NCBI GenBank assembly: GCA_030737875.1
Contig: JASFAX010000020.1
Span: 33,060,688 to 33,124,687, forward strand
From: Allium sativum
Lineage: Eukaryota; Streptophyta; Magnoliopsida; Asparagales; Amaryllidaceae
Reading direction: 5' to 3'
DNA length: 64,000 bases
Below are positions 9,161-19,815 of this stretch, in pieces. The first letter of the stretch is position 1, and each line of letters starts with the position of its first letter. Made by a program: the position numbers and the translations under genes. The notes below the pieces were generated by a model. It searched no databases, was not told the DNA's origin, and saw only the letters and a list, made by a program, of their open reading frames with translations.

Positions 9161-10295
9161 TGGCACGATGTGATACATGTGCATACAGTTATAGAAAAAC
9201 GATTCACGATGAATGCGTGGGAAAAAGGGCGCGGTTGAGGGTTAGCGTAATCCCTAGTGGCCTAGGTGGTTTAACCCAAACCGAAACACGAAAGCGTGCA
9301 ATAGGTAAGCGTAATCCCTAGTGGTGCTAGGTGGCGTAAGTCCTAATAGTTCAAACGATGATTCATATGGAAGAGCCTAGCTAGAACAAGGGTGACAGTC
9401 CGAACGACTTCAAGGATAATACGACATGAGGAAGCCCGTACGAGGTACGGCAAAGGACTGAACTTATATACATGGAAAGAAACATATGATTTGAGTAACC
9501 TATATATGTGATATATTAGGTTGACATGGACCATTACACGACTTTGAGCAAGGGACGTTCATGGTTAACACATGACGCGGGTAGGGATACTAGTACGAGA
9601 GGTGCAGAGCAAATATACATGTTAGAACTAGGAAGAATATACATAATAGATACCGTGGGATGTTAGACGGGGTAGATACCTTGGGATAATGTACTCGATA
9701 GAATCTGACGATGTGATACCTTGACTTACCATAACACCGTAGTTTATCATGATACCTTAGTTTACCTTGCCGCAGTAGTTCAGCCGGCTACCCTGGTTTG
9801 TCTATCTTGTAGTTATCCTTATGTTTACTTTCAGTTTATGCATGTCATGTTACCTTTACCTGTTTTTATACTGGAAGTAGATAGGACTTACTCAGTCTTT
9901 TTGACTGACCCGTTTTGTTTCGCCTCTTTTCTTCTGTTTCCCCCCCAGGTTTCAGGGAGGAAACAATGCTGTTTAGTTCGGACTTCTTCTGCTTGAAGGT
10001 CATCATGGATGGCTTGGACTTCTCTTGGCTATGGCTACTTTACGGTTTTACTTGGGGAACAATTTATTAAAAAGTCTTTATGCTTCTTTACTATTGCAAG
10101 ACAGGTTTTGATGTACTCTGATGTAAAAGGCTTTAGACCTTATGTATTCATGTTTATGAAAGTTTGATTTTACTTCCGCTATTTATTTATATATGTTTTG
10201 TCTTGTGATATTTCTGTGCATGTTTACCAATAATGCCCCTCTAAAGCTAGTGCATTCCTTTGCGAGTGACCCTAGCGGAGGCGGGGTGTTACATT

Positions 10296-10307
10296 TGGTA
10301 TCAGAGC
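10296..10307 (+). other. Primer-binding site of element A
   Basis: TGGTATCAGAGC, a full 12-base match to the complement of the initiator tRNA-Met 3' end, two bases after the LTR. Confidence 0.9.
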
Positions 10308-10524
10308 AGAAGGTTACCAGACTGGGCAAAAGTTTTTAAAGACTTCCTGAAAACTATTTGAAAATCGTTTACAAAGAAGCATTTTTCAAGAAAATTTTCT
10401 TTTAAAAGAAAAAGGCTATTCCCCAAAGGCCATTAGCACTGTCCTTGTTTCCTTAATTGAGTCTCTTTTCCTTTCTTTCCTCCATCTGTAGTCACAGTAG
10501 TTTTAACTGCGACTAGTCTTTTCT

Positions 10525-11560
10525 ACCTACGAAAGTGTTTTCCTTACGATGGAGGTGGTTCTCGAGAGACCAGTGGCCGCGTTATAAGAAAGGATAGTGA
10601 GGAAGAGGATAAAGGATACGAGCTTAAGGATGAGCAACTTGTTGGTATGGCTTAGTCCTCAAAGGAGGGAGAAAGATGAACAATGAAACCCATGACGAGA
10701 GAGTACCTTTGGCATGGTGAAACGGGACGGATAGTTAAGTATCATGGAACAGGGACAAGATCATTCAGAGGGCAATAGTATGCTCTCATTTCTAGGGTAC
10801 CTCGGAAGGAGGGTAACGATCTTGTTAAAGGTTTAGCTTTTCTTCTCTATCATCCTGTCGGGACTTTGCTTTGATCACCGCATCTTTTAAGTCCGCTTCG
10901 ATAGTTGAGTCTCTGCACCTTAGTACTAGCGTAGTAGAGAATCCCGTTTTTGTCTCAAGTCCTATTGGAAGATCGGTCCATTTATTCATGGCTTGTTTGG
11001 ATTTGAGAATGTCTATATCAAGTGTTGAGCTTGGAAATAATGCTTATGTTTATAAGTTGTGGATGGATTCTAGGGATGAAGTGGTTATCCAGTAAGGGGT
11101 GCCACTCTCGGTTTTAGAAGGAGGGTAGTTAGACTCTTGGCTTGCTTTGGTAATACCCTCGAAGTCTCGTGTAACCTTTTGGGTTCTGTCATGGCTAGTT
11201 ACCTAGAATCCCAGGATGTAGTTGTTGGTAATCCATTTGAATAGAATTCGCCGCCAAGGCGGATGGTTCGTTTCGATTATGTATGAGTTATGGGAATCAC
11301 CCTAGTAAGGACTCTTGGCAATTTGGATTGGGATCGGAAAACGAGATCCAGAATTCACTAGTGAATTTTGGAGAGCTGGCTTGAGTACGTAGATATGGTT
11401 GAGCCAAGTATACTAGGGAAAGAATAAGTGCAAGTGGAACGAGAGGCGACGAGGAAATGAGTTCCAACTCATGTTATGGAAACAGGAAGTAAGAAGCTGC
11501 GAAATCGTGAAGTAAAAGGGGCGGTCAAGGCACGATGGAACTAAGCTCAAGGTAATGCGA
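10525..11560 (+). pseudogene. Collapsed gag-pol fossil of element A
   Basis: Collinear scraps of an E-type Gag-Pol in shifting frames: Gag (ESVFLTMEVVLERPV, about 10540; E has [15 protein letters not shown]), Gag C-terminal part (DEQLVGMA), second zinc-knuckle region (HGETGRIVKY for [10 protein letters not shown]), protease region (VKGLAFLLYHPVGTL; then 10871-11095, ASIVESLHLSTSVVENPVF), RT start (AAKADGSFRLCMSYGN, about 11250-11300), integrase (RDPEFTSEFW, about 11343) and the chromodomain-side tail (KKLRNREVKGAVKARW, about 11490). About 4.4 kb of coding sequence is reduced to about 1 kb. The protease active-site motif is destroyed. Confidence 0.8.
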
Positions 11561-12230
11561 CGCAGGAGATTGAAGACTAAATACGTGCATGATATCTCTT
11601 TTGGGAATATATCCTCGACCCCTGTTTTCTGTTGAGCTTGCTTGTAGGCTATCTTTTATGGATATCCTCTCGGTCCTGTTCCTGTTACAAACCCCGTAAG
11701 GAGTTTGTTTTGTTTATCTTCTCGATCTTATTTTAGGGAATCTTAGGTAGAACCCTATGGATGTAAACATGTATTTGAAACATGTTATGGTTGATATGGT
11801 TGCAAATGATTGCAAGTGGTTGCTCGTGGATGCGCGAATACACGTTAGATACTAGATTGACGCGATCACATTTCATGTTGCATATACACGAGTATTTATA
11901 CTTGTTTATGGATGAAATTGAATGTGTTACCATGTGGACGTTGCATATGGATGAATGTTTGTGCACGCATATAGTGTATATATATGACTAGGAATATTTG
12001 CATACATGTTGGATTCATGGCACTATACATATTTTTGCATTAGGAAGATTATCCAGGCCTGATCATTAGCATTAGCTAAGGAACATGTACACACACGTTT
12101 TGCATATATTCATACAGCATTAGAAATCATCTAAGGACAATGGTTGCTTGTGGATGATGTTTTGAGTAGATGGATGATGGATGGTAGGATATGTTCTTCC
12201 TAACTTGGAGATTTCGGGGACGAAATCCTA
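11561..12230 (+). other. Noncoding 3' internal segment of element A
   Basis: About 670 bp without coding signal, collinear with 1296-1965 in B, 35234-35880 in F (inverted) and 46659-47168 in E (inverted). Ends in the conserved box GATTTCGGGGACGAAATC. ORFs here on either strand (for example 11733-11966 and 11782-11991) are chance. Confidence 0.7.
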
Positions 12231-12244
12231 AAAGGTGGGGAGAA
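12231..12244 (+). other. Polypurine tract of element A
   Basis: AAAGGTGGGGAGAA immediately before the 3' LTR; the same sequence, inverted, precedes the F 3' LTR. Confidence 0.9.
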
Positions 12245-15200
12245 TGTAACAACCCGTATTTTTCGATAACACGTTAAATCAAGAATCAAGACAGAATTAA
12301 ATTATAAATTCTGAATCAAGTGAAACGGTCTGTGCCATTCGTTCGTCTCGGAAAAATACGCGAAATAGAGTCCGAGTTTTCGAGAATCGGAGTCCGTATG
12401 ACCCGTTAAAGGCCCAAAAAAGATTTCTGGGAATTTGAATTTCGGAAAACAGTTTTGGGAATCAGATCTGGGGCTAGGCGGGAAGTTTCCCCGCCTAGGC
12501 CATGTCGACAGGGCTGTCGACAGGCCTGTCGACTTGGGCCCAGACCAAGTCGACAGCCCTGTCGACTTGCCTGTCGACAGGGGGTGGCCGGGGCAAGTTG
12601 CCTGGCGCACCTGTTTGGCTCACCTGGTCTTGTTCTTGGGCTGATTCTGGAAACTTCCGAGATCTGATGGTCCTAATCTATCCTAGGGTTAATCTAAGGG
12701 CCTAAAACTATCCTAATCTCTATAAAAAGACCCTAAACCTAACCTAAATCCCTAAAAATCAAACCTAGCAACTAAATGCTGCCAAAATCAATTTTGATCA
12801 TGGCCTCCATCTCAAATCCCTAGAGCCTATGCATCCAAATCAAGTTCAAATCAAAGGGTGCAAGCTTGCTACACCAAATCAAGGCCAAACCAACATTGCT
12901 ATGCGAGTTCCATGACGATTCTTCTACAAAGGAGGCACCTTTCTTAGCCAAGATGATTCATGCTCCTTTCCCTAGGCCTAACTATGTAAGTTCTAGCTAC
13001 TTTTAGATGGAAACGGTAGTTTTGATAATGACATGGGATAAAATGAGGCTAAACATGATTATGCGAACCTATATGAACCTTACCTTGCCTCTTGTGTTCA
13101 TGTTTATGATTTTAGGCCATGTGAGTGACTTAATCATGCCTCTCATGCTATGCATAACCTAGTTTAACTTGCAAGTTTGGATCTTTATGCATGAAATGCT
13201 AGCATGAACCTTTAGGAACCACTTTACTTGTGAAACATTGGCTAAGGCAAGATTTTGGGGCTTATGCATGTTTATGAACCCAAACCCCTTATGCTAACAT
13301 GCAAGTTTGTGGCCAAATCCTTTATGAGATTATGCATGCTCGTGGCCAATCCCCTCTTTTAAGTTGTGCATGTTTATGGCCAAATCCCTTTTGATAATAT
13401 GCATGTTTGTGGCCAAATTACCTTATGACACTATGCATGTTTATGGCCAATCCCTTTATGATGTTATGCATGTGGAAGCCAAGCCCTTTTTGGCATCATG
13501 CATGTTTTGAGACCAATATGTGACATAGTATCCTTACTATGTTGACTCGCTTTGCTTGCGTTGGGAAAACACGATTTTGGGTAGTTAGATAAACATGAAC
13601 ATGTCGCAAAATCTTAACTTGAATATGACATGTGTTTATACTTGAAAATATGACTTGAAAGATAACATGGAAGATGACATGTAAGTATGCATAAAAACAT
13701 GAGCTTGGGAATTTACCTATTAAGTTAGGTCTACCCTTTGGGAATTTACCTATTAAGTTAGGTCTACCCAAATGCTTGAAAAACTTGTAACATGTTTTGG
13801 AAACATGATGAACTTAGATAATATGAGTGTGGCCAACTCGAGGTTGGGTTGAGTTGCAACGTAAAACTACCCGGAACCGACCGGCCTAACTAGTAGTTGC
13901 AAACAATAGGACCCAATGTGAGAAGTTGGTCATGTCGCGCTTAAGACCCGAGGTTAGACTAGGTTGTGGTGTAAATCTACCCGGACCCGCCCGGCTTAAC
14001 TAGTAACCACAACAAGGTCTAATGTGAGAGGTTAAGAGTGCATTAATTAAATTAATGCCACATGATAAGGTTAAGTAAATTTGACTAATGACACTTAACC
14101 GATATGACACGAATGGGTAGGTTAAGTGGGACCGGGCTTGATTTCCTTAATGACACTTAACCGTGCAAGATGATTAGGAGATGGGGTTAAGTAATTTACA
14201 CTTAACTAATCCGACTGGGTAATTAGATGAGGTTAAGTAATTAAGACTTAACTAACCTAACCACGGTAATTAGATGGGGTTAAGTAATCCACACTTAACT
14301 AATCTAAACACGGTAATTCGACGGGGTTAAGTTAAACACTTAACCAATTTAAACTTGGTAGTTCAATGAGGTTAAGTAACCAATACTTAACCAACTTAAC
14401 GTGATAATTTAATGGGGTTAAGCAACTTATACTTAACCAATTATACATGAAGATTTGATGTGGTTAAGTGACCTAAACTTAACCAATCTAACTCGTTAAT
14501 TTGATGTGCTTAAGTGAACTAAACTTAACCAATCTAACTCGTTAGTTTGATGAGGTTAAGTTAATCTATACTTAACCAATCTAACGTGAAAACATGATAA
14601 GGCTAAGTCACGAATCACTTGAATACGCTTGACCGATTTGACTCGGTAATTTGACAAGGTCAAGTTAATTTATATAATTAACCAATCTAAAATGATAATT
14701 AGACGAGGTTAAGTTATGGATTGCTTAATATAATTAGCCAACTTGACACATGGTTTGTAGGGTTAAGTCTTGGACTTGGATACTTAGCCAATTTTGACAT
14801 GGTTTGTAGACAGGCTAAGTTATGGACTTAAGTGACACTTAACCCCTTAGATAAACCCTAATTCGGAGGATTGGGTAAATAACCATAGTTAACAAGGATT
14901 ATGGAAATAAGGCTAAGTGGTAAACCTTAGTTAAGGGAAACTAAGTAATAATTCTTAGTCAAGGAAATTTGGACCATTTCTTAGATAGATCAGTAACCCG
15001 ATACGTTAGGTCAACGTTTAAGTATGCGTGTAGGAGCAGGCTATCTGATTTAGATAAAGGCTCCAACGAACTGGGTAACGAAGCAGCGGCTTCGGGGAAC
15101 GTGAGGATATTCTTGGGATCCCTCTGTGAGCTGCCAGGTCATTATACTAGGCTCACGAGAGGTTGAGGTCTGCGGTAGAAGAACCAAGAATATGCCTTGG

Positions 15201-16707
15201 TTGCTATGCGAGCGACCTAAAGACAGGGGTGGATAGCAGTGAGTCGGCGAATACATAAGGTGCCCGAGATAGCAAGTTCGTCGATCATCTACCATCTTGA
15301 GTCAAGCGTGTACGTACGGAAAGGCAGGGGACACCCAACAGACCATGATTTGCTATCTAATTATGGGTGAGGTAGGCCGTAGGATGTGGGCTGGCCGGAG
15401 TGTAGTTCTCATGCAAGATTTTCTCTTGTGTTGCCTTTCACTAGTTGAGGGAGGGGTCTCGTGGGACCATAGCCACGTGTAGAAAAGCAGACCTTAGTAT
15501 CTGCATCGGCAGATAAATCTAAGGCTCCCGACCGAGTCCTGTATTTCTTGGTTTTCCCTGTGACAGGACTCGGATGGCACGATGTGATACATGTGCATAC
15601 AGTTATAGAAAAACGATTCACGATGAATGCGTGGGAAAAAGGGCGCGGTTGAGGGTTAGCGTAATCCCTAGTGGCCTAGGTGGTTTAACCCAAACCGAAA
15701 CACGAAAGCGTGCAATAGGTAAGCGTAATCCCTAGTGGTGCTAGGTGGCGTAAGTCCTAATAGTTCAAACGATGATTCATATGGAAGAGCCTAGCTAGAA
15801 CAAGGGTGACAGTCCAAACGACTTCAAGGATAATACGACATGAGGAAGCCCGTACGAGGTACGGCAAAGGACTGAACTTATATACATGGAAAGAAACATA
15901 TGATTTGAGTAACCTATATATGTGATATATTAGGTTGACATGGACCATTACACGACTTTGAGCAAGGGACGTTCATGGTTAACACATGACGCGGGTAGGG
16001 ATACTAGTACGAGAGGTGCAGAGCAAATATACATGTTAGAACTAGGAAGAATATACATAATAGATACCGTGGGATGTTAGACGTGGTAGATACCTTGGGA
16101 TAATGTACTCGATAGAATCTGACGATGTGATACCTTGACTTACCATAACACCGTAGTTTATCATGATACCTTAGTTTACCTTGCCGCAGTAGTTCAGCCG
16201 GCTACCCTGGTTTGTCTATCTTGTAGTTATCCTTATGTTTACTTTCAGTTTATGCATGTCATGTTACCTTTACCTGTTTTTATACTGGAAGTAGATAGGA
16301 CTTACTCAGTCTTTTTGACTGACCCGTTTTGTTTCGCCTCTTTTCTTCCGTTTCCCCCCCAGGTTTCAGGGAGGAAACAATGCTGTTTAGTTCGGACTTC
16401 TTCTGCTTGAAGGTCATCATGGATGGCTTGGACTTCTCTTGGCTATGGCTACTTTACGGTTTTACTTGGGGAACAATTTATTAAAAAGTCTTTATGCTTC
16501 TTTACTATTGCAAGACAGGTTTTGATGTACTCTGATGTAAAAGGCTTTAGACCTTATGTATTCATGTTTATGAAAGTTTGATTTTACTTCCGCTATTTAT
16601 TTATATATGTTTTGTCTTGTGATATTTCTGTGCATGTTTACCAATAATGCCCCTCTAAAGCTAGTGCATTCCTTTGCGAGTGACCCTAGCGGAGGCGGGG
16701 TGTTACA
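12245..16707 (+). mobile_element. Element A 3' LTR
   Basis: 4463 bp, nearly identical to the 5' LTR. GTCGAC sites at 12504, 12516, 12528, 12549, 12561 and 12573; TATA box at 12721-12728; 30-bp motif at 13707 and 13740; twin hairpins about 13844-14025; GGTTAAGT array 14070-14845; CCGAGTCC hairpin 15532-15573. Confidence 0.95.
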
Positions 16708-16712
16708 CCTTA
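16708..16712. repeat. Right target-site duplication of element A (CCTTA)
   Basis: Matches 5825-5829. Joining the flanks at one CCTTA restores a continuous B LTR: TGATACCTTAGTTTATC has its intact counterpart in A at about 9750-9766. Confidence 0.95.
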
Positions 16713-17261
16713 GTTTATCTTGATATAGTAGTTCAGCCTGTTATCTTGGATTAGCTTATCTATCTTGTAGTCATTCTTATGTTTACTTTCAGTTTATGCA
16801 TATCATGTTACCTTTACCTGTTTTTATACTGGAAGTAGATAGGACTTACCAGTCTTTATGATTGACCCCGTTTTCCTTCCCCTCTTTGTCTTCCGTTTCC
16901 CTCCCTCCCCCCCCCTAGGTTTTCAGGGAGGAAATGCTGTTGTTTAGTTCGGACCTCTTATGCTTGAAGGTCATCATGTATAGCTTGGTCTTCTCTTGGC
17001 TATGGCTGCTTCACCGCTTTATTTTGGGGAATAATTTAGGAAAAGTTTTTATGCTTCTTTACTATTGCAAGACAGGTTTTGATGTATTCTGATGTAAAAG
17101 GCTTTAGACCTTATTTTATAAGGTTATGAAATTTGTTTTACTTCCGCTGTTTTATATATGTTATGTCTTGTAATATTTCTGTGCATGTTTACCTCGATAA
17201 TGCTTCACCAAACCTAGTGCATTCCCTTTGTGAGTGACCCTAGTGGAGGTGGGGTGTTACA
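16713..17261 (+). mobile_element. Element B 3' LTR, part 2
   Basis: The remaining 549 bp of the interrupted B LTR, ending GGTGTTACA. It aligns with the A LTR tail and with 1-116. A run of C residues lies at 16903-16915. Confidence 0.9.
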
Positions 17262-18403
17262 AATATCTTTGAAATGTAAAAGAAACAACTTGTGTGAAAA
17301 ATGTAAACATTTGGTTGTTAAAGAGACCGTGATCAGATATTGTCATACTCTTTATCAATACCTGAAACCACTTTTACAACTATGTACGTGGTGGAGTTTC
17401 AAAATGAAGTAGGATGGATTTGGAGGCGATTACTAGTTTTGAAGAAAGAGAATGATGATGTATAGCCTTGACATTCGGGTCATAATTAAATTGACTAAAA
17501 CAGGAGTCATATCCATCTTAATGTGAGCTAGTTCCTCTTTGCAGACATGCTTCGTCGATACCATATATATTACTTTGTGATTGATTCGCGCCTTTGATTT
17601 TGGGAGTATTGTCTGGGGTGGACGGTAGTCGCGGCTTTGCGTTACCACCGGCTTGGGTCGTCAATCCGGTAGAATCCTACTGATGGGTATTGCCTCGTTG
17701 TCTTGTCATATTTATCCTGATCGAGCCACCTACGACTTTGATTTTTACTGTACCTATGGAGTGCCCTCTAATAGCCACTACGTACTGTGGACTTTACGGT
17801 ATCTATATAGACTATAGTATTATAACGGTGTAAGGATAAAAACGTAATCCAGCTTACGCTATTTTAATATTTTATATTAAACCATAGACAATATTATAAT
17901 AGCGTACTGTATTATATAGTATATAGTTTAAAGGATCCTTAGGAGATGGAAATTCCCGTATCATCTCTTCAGTTATTGCACTCATATTATCACATGAAAT
18001 TGATTTAATTGATATGAGAATATTATAGTTCTAATTCGAGTATTTTTGCCTTTTCATTTGTGCTCGGGTCAGCCTGAGTTTTTCAGTTATTGAAGATACC
18101 ATTATGGAGATGAAGATGGAGCTCAATGGACGTGTTTATTATTATTTATTCCGCTGCAAATATTGGTATGATTATGATAGTTAACTTTGATAATTTTTGT
18201 AAAATAAAATCAAATGGATGTTTTTAACAGCTTCATGAAATTTATCTATTTATTATATTTTGTCCTTTTACTGTGAGATTTTGTGTTCGCTTTCTTTCTT
18301 CCTTTTCTTAAATAAATCCCAATAACTATCTGTATTTTTGATTGTTTAAGTCGACATTGAGGATCATTGTCGATTTGAACGGTCAAAAATCTCGGATGTT
18401 ACA
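17262..18403 (+). mobile_element. Relic LTR J, 3' part (host of the B insertion)
   Basis: 1.14 kb with no credible ORF, ending GGATGTTACA like an LTR terminus. Its last 350 bp loosely resemble the tail of C (GGTCAG near 18067, TTATTTATTCCGCTG near 18150; compare 63860-63880). No PBS follows, so it may be a 3' LTR or solo LTR whose left part lies beyond element B. Assignment is tentative. Confidence 0.45.

Positions 18404-18453
<50 letters not shown>
18404..18453. repeat. Compound microsatellite (TA)n(TG)n
   Basis: About 21 bases of TA repeats followed by about 29 bases of TG repeats, directly after the J terminus. Likely length-variable. Confidence 0.95.
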
Positions 18454-18456
<3 letters not shown>

Positions 18457-18469
18457 TGTATGTGTACAA

Positions 18470-19023
18470 GGCCTCTCACATTAAGTTGATTACTTATGGA
18501 TGCTGGATTTGCCGGTCGGTTCCGGGCAGACTTCTACCATAAGTTGAACTTAACCTCGTGCCATACTATATTGATATATATTTATGCATTATACCCCTCA
18601 CATTAAGCTGACTACCTATGGATGCTAGATTTTTCGGTCAGTTTCGGGCAAACTTATACAACATGATGAGCTTAACCTTGTTCCTAAATGCGGTTATAAT
18701 TCAAATTTCCTAATTGGGGTGCAAACATTAATCCTAATTAATTTAGGAATTGCAAACATTATTCTATTATATTTACTTCCCCAGTCAACATTGGTTACAA
18801 TTATTATTTATTGATTTGCGGTCCTATTCATAGCAATTGATTATATTGACTGCTACAAATGGTCACCACAAATATATTAATTCAATATGCATTATACTTA
18901 CGTATAATTCCATAATTGAACCTTATCCAAACATTCAAACATTCCATAAAATGTATATTTTACCATTTTATGCCGATTTGAATAGATAATATATATATAT
19001 ATATTATGTTTTCGTGTGGTCAA
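18470..19023 (-). mobile_element. LTR fragment K with twin hairpins (host of the D insertion)
   Basis: Contains the two-hairpin signature in minus-strand orientation: 18481-18553 (TTAAGTT/AACTTAA and TTATGG/CCATAA around a GCCGGTCGGTTCCGGGCAG core) and 18603-18675 (TTAAGCT/AGCTTAA). The rest is AT-rich and featureless, with a short TA run near 18988-19003. It looks like the middle of an old minus-strand LTR cut by element D. Confidence 0.5.
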
Positions 19024-19815
19024 TGAAACACCCCACCTCCATTAAGGTCACTCACAAAGGGAATGCCTTAACTTCGGTGGAGCATTATAGTTAAAAGATA
19101 TAGATAATTTACAAGACAGACATATAAACAGGTGAAAAAAAAAACTAAATTTATTTCAGAAGTACGTGGTTCAGATAAAACATTACAACAACTATCTCAA
19201 ACCAACTTCCACATTATTACAACAAAAACTCTGTCTTGAATTAAAACATAAAGAAGCATTAAATCAACAGTAAGGCAACATAAATCCCCAAATAAGAGAG
19301 TATCCAAAGCCATAGCTCAAGGAAAAAGATTTCAAGCAATACCTCTACTCTCTTCAAGCTGGAAATGATCCGATCTAAGCTGAAGTATTGCCTCCCTGCG
19401 GACCTAGGGGGAACGGAAGAAAAGAAGACAAAAGAAAATGGATCAGACATGAGTCTGGTAAGTCCAGTGACTATTTAGCATGTAAACAAGAAAAGGGTTA
19501 TGACATGAATAAACTGAATCTAGGGCAACATCCTAGAAATAAGATAATAAGGCTGAATATGCTATCGCACCCATTTTACTTCTCTGCACCCCTTCACAAG
19601 TGTTTCAACTAGCACCATGTGTTCAAGATAAATGATCCCCTTTTTATCGATCGTATCCTACTCGTATACGTTTTCCACTTGTGTCATACAGCCCTGCATG
19701 ATTGTAGATACCTGTGTTGGTCCCATTATGGGGTGTATCAAGTCCTATGGTGGCAACCCGACACAATTCAAGGTGCACAGAGTATAACTGATGATGTCCA
19801 GTGCCTTCTTTTTCC
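19024..19815 (-). mobile_element. Element D 3' LTR remnant
   Basis: 792 bp matching 24048-24840 of the other LTR; homology ends at TTTTTCCACTCCG, after which pol C-terminal sequence begins. The remaining roughly 2.3 kb of LTR, the PPT, the 3' noncoding part and the chromodomain end are missing. Short shared CTCCG at the break suggests end-joining or illegitimate recombination. Confidence 0.8.

Larger units (their letters stand above)
5830..10293 (+). mobile_element. Element A 5' LTR
   Basis: Starts TGTAACAACCCG and ends GGTGTTACA (4464 bp). Landmarks: conserved start block (about 5935-5990), GTCGAC array (6090-6164), TATA box (6307), CATGCATG repeats (6845-7110), two copies of a 30-bp motif (7293-7322, 7326-7355), twin hairpins (7430-7611), GGTTAAGT array (7655-8430), structured module (8700-9160), and a pyrimidine/poly-C tract near 9935-9947 in the 3' part. 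Confidence 0.95.
5830..16707 (+). mobile_element. Element A: complete non-autonomous LTR retrotransposon nested in B
   Basis: A complete 10,878-bp element with two LTRs of about 4.46 kb that are nearly identical by eye (roughly 15 differences noted, not a formal alignment), a tRNA-iMet PBS, a PPT, a 1.95-kb inner region and a 5-bp target duplication. It sits within the 3' LTR of its older relative B. The internal region codes for no intact protein, so movement would need enzymes from an autonomous relative. High LTR identity suggests a recent insertion. Confidence 0.95.

Noticed and set aside
2062..12667. Arg/Pro/Ser-rich ORFs over the GTCGAC blocks (2062-2399, 6021-6291, 12435-12705 and the antisense ones)
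   Set aside because: Composition comes from the GC-rich palindromes; all frames are open there, which argues against a specific protein.
18404..18453. TA/TG run as a regulatory or origin element
   Set aside because: A simple compound microsatellite; nothing more can be claimed.
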